The position numbers and the translations under genes are program-made. Below, piece after piece: positions 8,732 to 17,080 of a stretch of 64,000 nucleotides of DNA (the stretch's first letter is position 1; each line of letters begins with the position of its first letter). Origin of the DNA: Stenotrophomonas sp. SY1 (GTDB lineage Bacteria; Pseudomonadota; Gammaproteobacteria; Xanthomonadales; Xanthomonadaceae); the NCBI RefSeq assembly GCF_021202945.1, contig NZ_JAJOYR010000001.1:1841543-1905542 (forward strand). The letters run 5' to 3'. The notes beneath the pieces were generated by a model. That model made no database searches, had not been told where the DNA came from, and saw nothing but the letters and a program-made list of their open reading frames with translations.

Positions 8732-9504
8732 GGTTGCACTCCGGAGGCGCCCAGCACCTGTGTGGCCAGGAACTTCGCCGCCGCGTCATTGACGTTGGGG
8801 GCGACTGTCGGCGACAGGGAATCATCCAGTGGCACATAGATCAGTGCGCCGGGTGCGAGAGTGGAGCGCGGACTGCGGTTCCACAATGCGATTCCCAGGC
8901 GTTCAATGCTGCCGTCCGGCTGTATGACGTGCAGGTAGTCTCTGCTTGCCGCGCGCAGCAATGGGCATTGTTGTCGATATGCCGCTGGCGTCTGGAGCGG
9001 GACGTGCGGCAGCTTGCAGGCATTGCGGACGGCGCCGGTCACGGTGACGGTCGTCGGCCGTGACGGATAGAACAGGTGATCACCCGTCGACGCCGGGTAA
9101 TCCTGCGTGCGGTTGGCTTCCAGCGTGCGGGGTTCGAGCAACTGCATGACGCGTCCGGTTACGGGCATGGGAGAAAGGATCTCAATCAGCTGGTCGGCGG
9201 CTTCGGCAAGGGCAGGCATGTCGCTGCCTCCTGTGGACAACAGTCCCAGGTCAAACATCAGGCCCGCCTTGTGGCGTGCCTGTTCTGGCAGCTCACGGTG
9301 GCGCAGCAATGCAGCACCCAGGTGGTAGGCATCAGTGGTAGGTCGGGCGGTATCGGCTGCAGCGCTGAGGCGCGCCCGTGCCGGCAGGACGTGGAGGCCG
9401 GGGGCGTGCACGCTGCCGGAAGCCTCGATGGTGATATGGGTTTGTGCCTGTACCTGCGCGCACGTCAGCAACCACATTGCAATTGCAGTCACGCATCTGA
9501 TCAT
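8728..9504 (-). CDS. YjbG/GfcC-family periplasmic capsule biosynthesis protein
   Basis: A 258-residue protein with an N-terminal signal peptide (cut probably after AQVQA) and no further membrane segment, so periplasmic. The order and spacing match GfcC/YjbG, whose E. coli member has two beta-grasp (SLBB-like) domains and works with the Wza-type exporter. The TVTGAVRNACKLP segment near the middle is the kind of strand-turn-strand seen in SLBB domains. Start and stop both overlap neighbours (GfcB- and GfcD-like genes), so the three form one coupled unit. The function is known only as needed for capsule or EPS surface assembly. Confidence 0.8.
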   Translation of the reverse strand: MIRCVTAIAMWLLTCAQVQAQTHITIEASGSVHAPGLHVLPARARLSAAADTARPTTDAYHLGAALLRHRELPEQARHKAGLMFDLGLLSTGGSDMPALAEAADQLIEILSPMPVTGRVMQLLEPRTLEANRTQDYPASTGDHLFYPSRPTTVTVTGAVRNACKLPHVPLQTPAAYRQQCPLLRAASRDYLHVIQPDGSIERLGIALWNRSPRSTLAPGALIYVPLDDSLSPTVAPNVNDAAAKFLATQVLGASGVQP

Positions 9505-10193
9505 TGCCGTCGCAGGTCCACGGCATAGGGCTTGAGCTGGATGATCTGCAGCTGGGTATCCGGTGCGATGGCCTGCACGCTTTTCCAGATGAAGCCGTTA
9601 TCGGGATCAATCCAGTAGTGGTTACTGCTGCGCCAGTGGTCGCTTTGCAGTTGTTCGCGTATGTGAAGCAGCGATCGGGTATGCCCCAGTATCGTTACTT
9701 CTTCCTGGCCCACCGGCTGTAGCGTTCCCTGTACCTGCATGCCATAGCGATAGCCCGGCATCACGTCATAACGTCGCCGAACGCGGGTGCCGGGCTCGAC
9801 CATGTGCAATGCGCCGAACGGGTTGTTTCCCTCTATCACCATGTCCCGCAGTTCGGGAGTGCCACCGTGCGTGGCCACCACCAGCCCGCGTTCCATGAAG
9901 ACGATGCTGCGCTCGCTGCTGTACCAGGCCTGGCGGCCGTGCCTGACATGGCCAAGGACGAGAATCGCTCCGCCGGCCGGTCCGTTTACCTTCATCTGCG
10001 GAAATCGATTGGCGGCGACGGCTACGGGATCGGGCCGTATGTCGGGCTTGCCCTGAAGAGCCAGCTGTACGGTCTGCAGGGTGGTGCGTCCCATGCTGCC
10101 GCACCCGGCAAGTGCCAGGGCCAGCAGTGCGAACGTGCAGCTACGGGTGAAGCGCGTTGTTGGTGTGGCAGCCAAAGGCTTGAGACATGTCAT
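9501..10193 (-). CDS. YjbF/GfcB-family lipoprotein
   Basis: A 230-residue lipoprotein: basic N-terminus, hydrophobic segment and lipobox LAGC with Cys31 as the acylated residue. The body resembles YjbF and GfcB, outer-membrane lipoproteins of the exopolysaccharide/group-4 capsule operons. It lies 8 bases downstream of the Wza-like gene and its stop overlaps the GfcC-like start. The first methionine lies far from the hydrophobic core, so a slightly later start is possible, but no better ATG is seen. Its molecular role is not established for the family. Confidence 0.82.
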   Translation of the reverse strand: MTCLKPLAATPTTRFTRSCTFALLALALAGCGSMGRTTLQTVQLALQGKPDIRPDPVAVAANRFPQMKVNGPAGGAILVLGHVRHGRQAWYSSERSIVFMERGLVVATHGGTPELRDMVIEGNNPFGALHMVEPGTRVRRRYDVMPGYRYGMQVQGTLQPVGQEEVTILGHTRSLLHIREQLQSDHWRSSNHYWIDPDNGFIWKSVQAIAPDTQLQIIQLKPYAVDLRRQ

Positions 10194-10201
10194 TGCTGCG
10201 A

Positions 10202-11314
10202 TCAGTTGCTGTCCAGATCGTTGCGTGTACTGGCAGCGTTGCTGACGATGGTCGTGAACGGCAGCAACTGGTTCACGAAGCGGCTCCAGCGTGTGACCCC
10301 CGCCGCGCCGACAAACACCACGTCACCGGGCTTCAGTTCGAACTGGCTGGCCAGCGCGAATGCGGCCGGCGACCTGGCTTCAAGTTGAAACACCTGCGAA
10401 GGGGCCTGTTGCAGGTCGCGGGAGCCGCGGATGACGTAGACCGAATTTGCATTGACGGTGGATTGCAGCAGTCCGCGAGCGCGACCCAATGCCTGGCTCA
10501 ACGAGATGCCACCGGTCCGGAAGCTCAGTGCGCCAGGTTGATTCACCTCGCCGACGACAAAGACTTCCTTCTGGTCCAGATACGGGACGTGGACGTGATC
10601 GCCGGCCTTCAGGAACAGGTGGCCTTCGCCGCTTCCGTCCCCGCTCATGCGGCCAAGGTCAAGCACGTGGGTGACTCCGTCGCGGGTAAGGCGAATGCCA
10701 GACAGATCTGCCTGGGTCGGATCCAGCCCGGATTGGCTGATGGCTTCAGCCAACGTCAATGGCGTGACCGTCAGCACGAGGATAGCCGCTTGGCGCGAGG
10801 CACCGGTTACCCATACTCGCTGGCTGGCGTAGGTGAGTACCGAGACATCCACCTGCGGCGCTTCCACGTATCGGGCAAGCCGCATGGTGATCTCCTGTCG
10901 CAGTTCCGTCGGCGTCTTGCCAGAGGCGATGACAGTGCCGATGTAGGGATAGAACAACGTGCCGTCGGATTGCACCAAGCGCCCAGCGGCATTGAGCTGT
11001 TGCTGAGGTCCTGCCGGGACGGTCAGTTCAGGGTGATCCCAGACGGTGATGTAGAGAACATCACCGGGGCCAAGCACGTAGGGACCGGGGCGATAGTTGG
11101 TGAGGGAAGCCGCGAGTGAAGGGGCTTTCCGCGCGGCTTCGTCCATCGCGATCAGCTTTGCGGTGATGGGGACCAGTTCGACCTGATCCGGAGCAATGGG
11201 TCTGTCACTGGCTGCCGCCAAGCCGCTGCTGCGCATGTGTTGGCCAGGGGCCCAGAGGCACGCGGACAGGAGCAGGGCCAAAGCGGCGGCAATGGCTGGG
11301 CGTTTGCTGTCCAT
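10202..11314 (-). CDS. Wza-type outer-membrane polysaccharide export lipoprotein
   Basis: A 370-residue polysaccharide exporter of the OPX family, expected to form the octameric outer-membrane channel. ATG 11314 is chosen because it gives a clean lipoprotein signal with lipobox SAC (Cys19); the longer frame runs back through the terminator. Visible order: lipobox, poly-export domain beginning YVLGPGDVLYITVWDHPEL, then SLBB repeats (VWVTGASRQA and VFVVGEVNQPGALSF). It should dock with the autokinase encoded at the left edge. A terminator lies just upstream, so expression may be lower than that of the small gene before it. Confidence 0.92.
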   Translation of the reverse strand: MDSKRPAIAAALALLLSACLWAPGQHMRSSGLAAASDRPIAPDQVELVPITAKLIAMDEAARKAPSLAASLTNYRPGPYVLGPGDVLYITVWDHPELTVPAGPQQQLNAAGRLVQSDGTLFYPYIGTVIASGKTPTELRQEITMRLARYVEAPQVDVSVLTYASQRVWVTGASRQAAILVLTVTPLTLAEAISQSGLDPTQADLSGIRLTRDGVTHVLDLGRMSGDGSGEGHLFLKAGDHVHVPYLDQKEVFVVGEVNQPGALSFRTGGISLSQALGRARGLLQSTVNANSVYVIRGSRDLQQAPSQVFQLEARSPAAFALASQFELKPGDVVFVGAAGVTRWSRFVNQLLPFTTIVSNAASTRNDLDSN

Positions 11315-11345
11315 CTTGGTGTGTATTCCTGGCCGGCGAGGGCAG

Positions 11346-11378
11346 ACAAAAAGCCCCTCCGGTGATTTTCCGGAGGGG
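11346..11378 (-). terminator. Intrinsic terminator between the GfcA-like gene and the Wza-like gene
   Basis: A perfect 10-bp stem (GCCCCTCCGG with CCGGAGGGGC, 11352-11361 and 11369-11378) with a 7-base loop is followed on the minus strand by TTTTTGT. It sits after the GfcA-like stop and 32 bases before the Wza-like start, so it should end most transcripts from the upstream promoter or set a ratio between the two parts of the operon. Confidence 0.85.
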
Positions 11379-11402
11379 CGGTAGGTCGAGCTTGAGGATG
11401 GT

Positions 11403-11918
11403 TTATCGGGTGCCCGTGGGGCCGCGTGATCCGGAGGAGTCGTCATCACCACCGGAGATGGCGCCATAGAGCACGGCCGAGGCGGCAACGCCGATACCGA
11501 CGAGTGCACCGGTGCTCAATGCGCCAGTGGCGGCGGCGGAAGCCTGTTGAGCGCCGGCGACTTCGTAACTGCCAATGCCGTCGGCCGTGGCGCCTTCGGC
11601 GACGGCTTCCTGGGTCAACAGGTTGCTCTGGTCGGCCACTTCTGCGAGGTCGCCTGCCGAGGCCTGTTGAGCGAGATTGTCAGCAGAGGGCGCCTCCGGG
11701 ACGTTGGCCTCCTGATGCGCGGCCGGATCCTGGGCGGGGTCGCTGGACGGCTCGGATTCGGGCTGCTGTGGAACTTCCTGCGCAACGGCCTGGGTCGTCG
11801 GCACCTGCTCGGTCCAATTGCCTGAAGCAGCGGCAGCCGTGGCCGTAGCCGGGATTGTTTGTGCAAGCGCGCAGAACGGAAACCCCAGCAGCGTCAGGGT
11901 GGCGAGCATTTTTTTCAT
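11403..11918 (-). CDS. YjbE/GfcA-like small secreted protein
   Basis: A 171-residue exported protein with a signal peptide (MKKMLATLTLL...CALAQ), a long low-complexity Ala/Gln/Glu/Pro/Ser middle without predicted fold, a glycine/alanine-rich hydrophobic segment (STGALVGIGVAASAVLYGAI) and an acidic-serine tail (GGDDDSSGS). The hydrophobic C-terminal hairpin and its position as first gene before Wza-, GfcB-, GfcC- and GfcD-like genes match YjbE/GfcA, small proteins of unknown function in the E. coli operons. The middle is unlikely to be conserved in sequence, so the assignment rests mainly on architecture and context. The start is supported by AGGAA 10-12 bases upstream. Confidence 0.7.
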   Translation of the reverse strand: MKKMLATLTLLGFPFCALAQTIPATATAAAASGNWTEQVPTTQAVAQEVPQQPESEPSSDPAQDPAAHQEANVPEAPSADNLAQQASAGDLAEVADQSNLLTQEAVAEGATADGIGSYEVAGAQQASAAATGALSTGALVGIGVAASAVLYGAISGGDDDSSGSRGPTGTR

Positions 11919-11956
11919 TTGGGGGTTCCTATTCCGTCAGATGGAAAACGCCGGTC

Positions 11957-11985
11957 ATATTTCTTTTGCTCACCAAATGTGTCAA
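11957..11985 (-). promoter_or_regulatory. Candidate promoter of the export operon
   Basis: On the minus strand a perfect -35 hexamer TTGACA (11980-11985) is followed 17 bases later by the AT-rich AAATAT, a poor -10. This is the only good -35 in the gap before the GfcA-like gene, so the operon promoter probably lies here; the exact -10 is uncertain. Confidence 0.45.
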
Positions 11986-12169
11986 TCAGTCTCGTCCTAG
12001 CTTGGCGAGGCTGTGCTGCTTCAAGGGCGCCGCGCCAGGCACAAAGGTGGGGTTGCAGTTGGGAGCTGCGTGTTGGCAGGGACATCGTGTTGGTTGTGTT
12101 GAGGCCTGGTGCCGGGGTGTTTTGCTGGCCGGAGCCGGCGCTTGCCTGTACTCTTGTCGCCCTCAAATT

Positions 12170-12246
12170 GGCCCCGTAGCTCAGCTGGATAGAGCGGTCC
12201 CCTCCTAAGGGACAGGTCGCACGTTCGAATCGTGTCGGGGCCACCA
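12170..12246 (+). tRNA. tRNA-Arg (anticodon CCT)
   Basis: A full 77-base cloverleaf: acceptor GGCCCCG with CGGGGCC, D-arm GCTC/GAGC, anticodon stem GTCCC/GGGAC around loop CTCCTAA (anticodon CCT, reading AGG), T-arm with TTCGAAT, and an encoded CCA end. An open frame beginning inside this gene at 12232 is not the start of the regulator downstream. Confidence 0.97.
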
Positions 12247-12387
12247 ATTCAGCATCCTGTCCTGCCGCGTCGAGGCGGTTTATGGCGGCCCGGCGGTGCA
12301 GCCGGTGCAATGCGATCTCCGGCTTGTGGTCATTTCCCATTTATCGAAGCGTTGCGGCCATGTCCACAGCGCGGGCAGACTGCCGCC

Positions 12388-13119
12388 ATGCCGTCCACCT
12401 TCCGCCACCTGCGTCGCTACCCGGCCCCGACCGGCCTGGAGCGCCATGACTACGCCCAGTGGGTGCTGCCGGTGCGGGGTGATCTTCAGTTCGAAGTCGG
12501 CGGTCGTGGCGGGCGCCTGGATCTGCTGCAGGGGGCCTTTGTCGCGCCAGGTGAAAGCCATGACCTGGAAGGCCAGGGCGAGAACTGCTGCCTGATCATC
12601 GACTGCCATCCGGGCGCACTGGATGACGACACGCTCGAACACCTGCGTCAGCAGCGCTGGTTGGCGTTGCCGAAGCACATCCGGCAGCAGTTGCAGCACA
12701 TCCATGCGCAGGACGCCGAGGCTGATCCGCTGCCGCAACTGCTGCGTTACTTCGCCCCCGCAGGCAGCGGTGCGCGTTTGCAGGCGTTGTGTGCGGCGAT
12801 CAGGCAATGTCCCGGCGCGGATTGGTCGGTGGCGCGGATGGCGGCCCAAGTGGGTGTCAGTGGCAGTCGCCTGCATGCCTTGTTTGCCCATGAATTCGAC
12901 GTATCGCCGCAGGCCTGGTTGGGTGCGGCACGGCTGCGCTGGGCCAAGCAGGAACTATTGCGTGGCGACGCCAGCATCAGCGATATCGCGTTGCGGGCAG
13001 GCTATTCCGAGCACAGCGCACTGACCCGTGCGCTGCGTCGGGAAAGCGGTCTGAGCCCGAGCCAATGGCGCCGGCAGGGCAGTAGCCTCGGTCAAGACAC
13101 ATCGGTGACCCCGGCCTAA
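12388..13119 (+). CDS. AraC-family transcriptional regulator
   Basis: A 243-residue regulator with an N-terminal cupin-like sensing domain (about residues 1-130) and a C-terminal AraC double helix-turn-helix (about 145-235): RMAAQVGVSGSRLHALF is the first helix-turn-helix and ISDIALRAGYSEHSALTRAL the second, with the conserved GLSPSQWRR end. ATG 12388 is chosen because the longer frame starts inside the tRNA-Arg gene. The EamA transporter starts 32 bases downstream on the same strand, so the regulator may control it or itself; the ligand is unknown. Confidence 0.88.
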   Translation: MPSTFRHLRRYPAPTGLERHDYAQWVLPVRGDLQFEVGGRGGRLDLLQGAFVAPGESHDLEGQGENCCLIIDCHPGALDDDTLEHLRQQRWLALPKHIRQQLQHIHAQDAEADPLPQLLRYFAPAGSGARLQALCAAIRQCPGADWSVARMAAQVGVSGSRLHALFAHEFDVSPQAWLGAARLRWAKQELLRGDASISDIALRAGYSEHSALTRALRRESGLSPSQWRRQGSSLGQDTSVTPA

Positions 13120-13151
13120 ACTGCGCGGCCCGATCTGATGTGTGGCAGGCA

Positions 13152-14096
13152 ATGAATCGTTCAATGGGCGTGGGTATCGCCAATGGCGTGGCTTCCGGCG
13201 CGCTGTGGGGCCTGGTGTTCCTGGCCCCGGCGGTGCTGTCGGGTTTCTCGCCGCTGCAACTGGCTGCCGCCCGTTATCTTGTCTACGGTCTGGTCGCGGT
13301 GATCCTGCTGGTGCCGCGCTGGCCCTCACTGCGCGCAACCATTGGCAAGGTCGAATGGACCGGGCTGACGTGGTTGAGCCTGCTGGGCAACATCATCTAC
13401 TTCGTGCTGCTGTCGATCTGCGTGCAATGGAGTGGCGGCGCATCGGCCGCCTTGATCGTCGGCATGGTTCCGGTGCTGGTGGCGCTGGTGGGGGCGCGCG
13501 AACCTGGCGCGGTGCCGTTGTCGCGCCTGGCACCGGCCTTGGTGCTGTGCGTGGCCGGCGTGGTGTTGATGGGGTACGAGGCGATGGGTTCGGCGCATGT
13601 GCAGACCAGCGCCACACAACGATTGATCGGGCTGTTGTGTGGCGTCGGCGCGCTGGTGTCGTGGACGGCCTATTCGGTGGCCAATACGCGCTGGCTGGCG
13701 CGGGTGCCGAATGTATCCGGCCATGACTGGTCGCTGCTGACCGGCGTGGCCACTGGTGGCTTGGCCTTGTTGCTGGCACCGGTGGCGTTTCTGGGCGACA
13801 GCAAGGTGCATTCGGGCAGCGAATGGGCTGGATTCTGGGCGATGGCGGCGGCAGTGGCGGTGTTTGCGTCGATCCTGGGCAACGCCTGTTGGAACCGGGC
13901 CAGCCGGGCGCTGCCGCTGACCTTGGGCGGGCAGATGATCGTATTTGAAACCCTGTTCGGGTTGGTCTACGGCTTCCTCTGGCAGCAGCGCTGGCCGGTG
14001 GCGGCCGAAGTGCTGGCGGCGGTGTGCCTGGTCGCCGGCGTGGTCTGGAGCGCGGCAGCGCATCGGCCGGCACCGGCGGCGGCTGAATCGGCCTGA
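13152..14096 (+). CDS. EamA/DMT-superfamily transporter
   Basis: A 314-residue inner-membrane protein with ten predicted helices in two EamA repeats, the layout of drug/metabolite transporters that often export amino acids or other small molecules. The first repeat starts GVASGALWGLVFLAPAVL and the second near LLCGVGALVSWTAYSVANTRW. GTG 13140 and ATG 13164 are alternative starts; ATG 13152 is preferred. The gene follows an AraC-type regulator closely, suggesting a regulated exporter pair. Lying before the threonine operon it could export an amino acid, but nothing in the sequence gives the substrate. Confidence 0.85.
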   Translation: MNRSMGVGIANGVASGALWGLVFLAPAVLSGFSPLQLAAARYLVYGLVAVILLVPRWPSLRATIGKVEWTGLTWLSLLGNIIYFVLLSICVQWSGGASAALIVGMVPVLVALVGAREPGAVPLSRLAPALVLCVAGVVLMGYEAMGSAHVQTSATQRLIGLLCGVGALVSWTAYSVANTRWLARVPNVSGHDWSLLTGVATGGLALLLAPVAFLGDSKVHSGSEWAGFWAMAAAVAVFASILGNACWNRASRALPLTLGGQMIVFETLFGLVYGFLWQQRWPVAAEVLAAVCLVAGVVWSAAAHRPAPAAAESA

Positions 14097-14116
14097 GCTT
14101 TCCGCGCGGTGGGCAG

Positions 14117-14209
14117 CGAAAGCACCGCTGAAAGGTTGCTTTCGTTTGCAACCAGCCACGCGTGGAGAGAAATCTATATTCAGTGACTCGGCAGCCTGTT
14201 TCAGGCTGC
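14117..14209. terminator. Two hairpins after the EamA gene, possible terminators
   Basis: CGAAAGCA and TGCTTTCG (14117-14124 and 14137-14144) form an 8-bp stem followed by TTTGC, and GCAGCCTG with CAGGCTGC (14191-14198 and 14202-14209) form a second 8-bp stem with a 3-base loop followed by TTC. Neither has a strong T-run; they may end transcription before the thr leader. Confidence 0.4.
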
Positions 14210-14308
14210 TTCAACGTAGATGGCCGACGTTCGCCGTTGGTGGCATTTGCAACTTTTAACAGCGGCTTCGCCGACGTTGCCTGCAATCGACGTTTTGCGG
14301 TGCAGCAC

Positions 14309-14337
14309 TTGACAGTCCGTCGCCGGCTGTAGTCCTC
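14309..14337 (+). promoter_or_regulatory. Candidate promoter of the thr operon
   Basis: A perfect -35 TTGACA lies at 14309-14314. No good -10 follows at 16-18 bases (AGTCCT or GTCCTC), so the call rests on the -35 and on position just before the leader peptide. If used, transcription would begin near 14343, making an ATG at 14346 nearly leaderless and the ATG at 14385 the more conventional leader start. Confidence 0.4.
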
Positions 14338-14345
14338 TTGTCCGC

Positions 14346-14486
14346 ATGAGCGCCATCCAGTCCCTCGCCACGCAGCAGTCGCCGATGACCGGCGGTCGTG
14401 CCCGTGCGTGGGCGCAGGGCAGCTCCATTACCACCGCCACTATTACCGTCACCATTAACCCGGTGCGGCCCGTCGTCTTCGCGTAA
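14346..14486 (+). CDS. thrL: thr operon leader peptide (Thr/Ile-rich)
   Basis: A 46-codon open frame just upstream of thrA ends with a control-codon run: codons 28-37 read I-T-T-A-T-I-T-V-T-I, five threonine and three isoleucine codons in ten (14427-14456). This is the expected make-up of a thr attenuator leader, since the operon answers to both threonine and isoleucine supply in enteric bacteria. Start may be ATG 14346 (46 aa) or the in-frame ATG 14385 (33 aa); neither has a clear ribosome site. TAA ends it 89 bases before thrA. Too short for routine gene finding. The composition is seen directly; the role is inference from known attenuators. Confidence 0.8.
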   Translation: MSAIQSLATQQSPMTGGRARAWAQGSSITTATITVTINPVRPVVFA

Positions 14487-14567
14487 TTTCCGAAAACCAC
14501 GGCCCCGCAACCGGATCAGGATGCGGGGGAACTCCATCCAGATGCGTGTCGGGGCCTCCAGCCGAGG
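14460..14567 (+). promoter_or_regulatory. Alternative RNA pairings between thrL and thrA (attenuator candidate)
   Basis: Four competing pairings can be drawn. CCGGTGCGG at 14460-14468, right after the control codons, pairs with 14505-14514 with one bulged base. The same segment can instead pair downstream: CCCCGCA (14503-14509) with TGCGGGG (14522-14528), or GGCCCCG (14501-14507) with CGGGGCC (14550-14556). The last arm overlaps CCTC (14555-14558), which can pair with GAGG (14564-14567), the thrA ribosome-binding site. No T-run follows any stem, so control of translation start is as likely as termination. Confidence 0.55.
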
Positions 14568-14575
14568 TTCATCCG

Positions 14576-17080
14576 ATGTCGTCAGTTGCCGTTTCACTCG
14601 TCGATCCCGCTGCGGCCGTCGCCGCCCGCACCGTCGTCCATAAATTTGGTGGCACTTCCGTCGCCGACGCCGATCGCTATCGGCATGTGGCGCAACTGCT
14701 GCTGGCGCGTGACGAGACCACCCAGGTGACGGTGGTGTCGGCGATGAAAGGGGTGACCGATGCGCTGATCGAGCTGGCGCGTTTGTCGGCAGCCGGCGAT
14801 GGCCTGTGGGATGACCGCTGGCACGAACTGCGTGCGCGGCACCGTGCCGCCGCGGTATCGCTTCTGGGCGAACACGCCGGGCTGACCATCGAATGGTTGG
14901 ACGCCCGCTTCGAGCGATTGCATGAAGTGTTGGCTGCGCTGGCCGTGATCGGCGAGCTGCCGCAGGAAGTGCTGGACCGTGTGCAGGGCCTGGGCGAAGT
15001 GTTCTCCGCGCATCTGCTGGGTCATCACCTGCAGGCACTGGGCCAGCAGTGCGAGGTGCTCGATGCGCGGGACGTTCTGGTGGTCAACCATGGCGAACTG
15101 GGTGTGGACGTGGACTGGAAGTCCAGCGCCGCCAAGCTCGACCAGTGGCGACAATCGCATCCGGCGCAGCGGTTGGTGGTGACCGGCTTCGTGGCACGTG
15201 ACCGCAAGGGCAACATCACCACGCTCGGTCGCAATGGCAGTGATTTCTCCGGTGCGATCTTTGCCGCACTGTTTGATGCGGACGAACTGCATATCTGGAC
15301 CGACGTGGATGGCGTGCTGTCGGCCGACCCGCGCGTGGTGCCGGAGGCGGTGCAGTTGGAGGCGCTCAGCTATGACGAAGCCTGCGAGCTGGCCTATTTC
15401 GGTGCGAAAGTGGTGCATCCGCAGACCATGTCGCCGGCCATTGAACGTGGCCTGCCGATCATCATCCGCAACACGTTCCAACCCGATCATCCGGGCACCC
15501 GCATCACCGGCAGCAGTTCCAGCAATGGCCCGATCAAGGGGCTGACGCTGAGCCCGGATCTGGCGGTGCTCAACCTGGAAGGAACCGGGCTGATCGGGGT
15601 GCCGGGCACCGCCGAGCGCGTGTTCGCAGCGTTGCGCAATGCGCATGTATCGGTGGTGATGATCTCGCAGGGTTCCTCCGAGCATTCGATCTGCTGCGTG
15701 GTGAAACAGGCCGAAGCCGAGCGCGCGCGCGATGCGTTGTTGCATGGGTTCTCGCATGAGCTGGCGGCTGGGCAGGTGCAGCGGGTGCAGCTGACCGAAG
15801 GCGTGAGCGTGTTGGCAGCGGTGGGCGATGGCATGGCCGGGCAGCCGGGTGTTGCCGCGCGTCTGTTCGAATCACTGGGGCGCGCGCAGGTCAATATCCT
15901 GGCCATCGCGCAGGGCTCCTCGGAGCGCAACATCTCCGTGGCCATCGATGCACAGGACGCGACCAAGGCATTGCGCGCGGCGCATGCGGGGTTCTGGCTG
16001 TCGCCGCAGACGTTCTCGGTTGGCGTGATCGGCCCCGGCAATGTCGGCGCCGCGCTGCTGGACCAGCTCAATGCCGCCCAGCCGCAGTTGCTGGCCAAGG
16101 CCAAGCTCGACCTGCGCCTGCGTGCGATCACCTCGCGCAGCCACATGCTGCTGGATCAGCGTGGCCTGCATGGCGACTGGCAGCGGGCATTTGCCGCTTC
16201 CTCGCAGGCGGCCGACCTGGACCAGTTCACCGAACATCTGCTGTCGGCAAGGTTGCCGCATACGTTGATCGTCGATTGCAGCGGCAGCCCGGATGTGGCC
16301 GAGCGTTACGCCGGCTGGCTGGCCGCGGGCATCCACGTGGTGACGCCGAACAAGCAGGCCGGTGCCGGCCCGCTGCCGCGTTACCACGCCATCCGCGCCG
16401 CGGCCGAAGCCAGCGGCGCGCGCTTCCGTTACGAGGCCACGGTGGGTGCGGGTTTGCCGGTGATCACCACCTTGCGCGACCTGGTCGATACCGGCGACGA
16501 AGTCACCGCCATTGCCGGCATCTTCTCCGGCACGCTGGCCTGGCTGTTCAACAAGTACGACGGCAGCGTGCCGTTCTCCGAACTGGTCACGCAGGCGCGT
16601 GGCATGGGCTATACCGAGCCGGACCCGCGCGATGACCTGTCCGGCATGGACGTGGCGCGCAAGCTGGTGATCCTGGCACGCGAAGCAGGCTACGACCTGA
16701 GCCTGGAAGATGTGGCGGTGGAAAGCCTGGTGCCGGCGAGCCTGCAGGGCGCGAGCGTGGATGACTTCATGGCGCGGCTGTCGGAGGTGGATGCGGTGTT
16801 CGCACAGCGTCTGTCCGATGCCAAGGGCAAGGGCAACGTGTTGCGTTACGTGGCGCAGTTCAAACCCGGCCAGCCGCCGAGCGTGGGCCTGGTTGAGCTG
16901 CCGGCCGACCATGCATTCGCCAACCTGCGCCTCACCGACAACGTTGTCCAGTTCACCACGGGCCGCTACTGCGACAACCCGCTGGTGGTGCAGGGCCCGG
17001 GCGCCGGGCCGGAGGTCACCGCTGCCGGCGTGTTTGCCGACGTGCTGCGGGTCGCCGCAGGCGAGGGGGCGCGGCTGTGA
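14576..17080 (+). CDS. thrA: Bifunctional aspartate kinase / homoserine dehydrogenase I
   Basis: An 834-residue cytosolic enzyme catalysing the first and third steps from aspartate to threonine. The N-terminal aspartokinase domain opens with [18 protein letters not shown]; two ACT-type regulatory domains follow in the middle ([20 protein letters not shown] and [19 protein letters not shown]). The C-terminal homoserine dehydrogenase has the nucleotide loop [13 protein letters not shown] and the motifs [10 protein letters not shown] and [10 protein letters not shown]. Length fits E. coli ThrA. ATG 14576 has GAGG 8 bases upstream; the upstream GTG at 14546 lies within the attenuator. The ACT domains imply threonine feedback. 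thrB overlaps the stop. Confidence 0.96.
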   Translation: MSSVAVSLVDPAAAVAARTVVHKFGGTSVADADRYRHVAQLLLARDETTQVTVVSAMKGVTDALIELARLSAAGDGLWDDRWHELRARHRAAAVSLLGEHAGLTIEWLDARFERLHEVLAALAVIGELPQEVLDRVQGLGEVFSAHLLGHHLQALGQQCEVLDARDVLVVNHGELGVDVDWKSSAAKLDQWRQSHPAQRLVVTGFVARDRKGNITTLGRNGSDFSGAIFAALFDADELHIWTDVDGVLSADPRVVPEAVQLEALSYDEACELAYFGAKVVHPQTMSPAIERGLPIIIRNTFQPDHPGTRITGSSSSNGPIKGLTLSPDLAVLNLEGTGLIGVPGTAERVFAALRNAHVSVVMISQGSSEHSICCVVKQAEAERARDALLHGFSHELAAGQVQRVQLTEGVSVLAAVGDGMAGQPGVAARLFESLGRAQVNILAIAQGSSERNISVAIDAQDATKALRAAHAGFWLSPQTFSVGVIGPGNVGAALLDQLNAAQPQLLAKAKLDLRLRAITSRSHMLLDQRGLHGDWQRAFAASSQAADLDQFTEHLLSARLPHTLIVDCSGSPDVAERYAGWLAAGIHVVTPNKQAGAGPLPRYHAIRAAAEASGARFRYEATVGAGLPVITTLRDLVDTGDEVTAIAGIFSGTLAWLFNKYDGSVPFSELVTQARGMGYTEPDPRDDLSGMDVARKLVILAREAGYDLSLEDVAVESLVPASLQGASVDDFMARLSEVDAVFAQRLSDAKGKGNVLRYVAQFKPGQPPSVGLVELPADHAFANLRLTDNVVQFTTGRYCDNPLVVQGPGAGPEVTAAGVFADVLRVAAGEGARL

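Noticed and set aside
12232..12387. Upstream extension of the AraC-type regulator
   Set aside because: Begins inside the tRNA-Arg gene.
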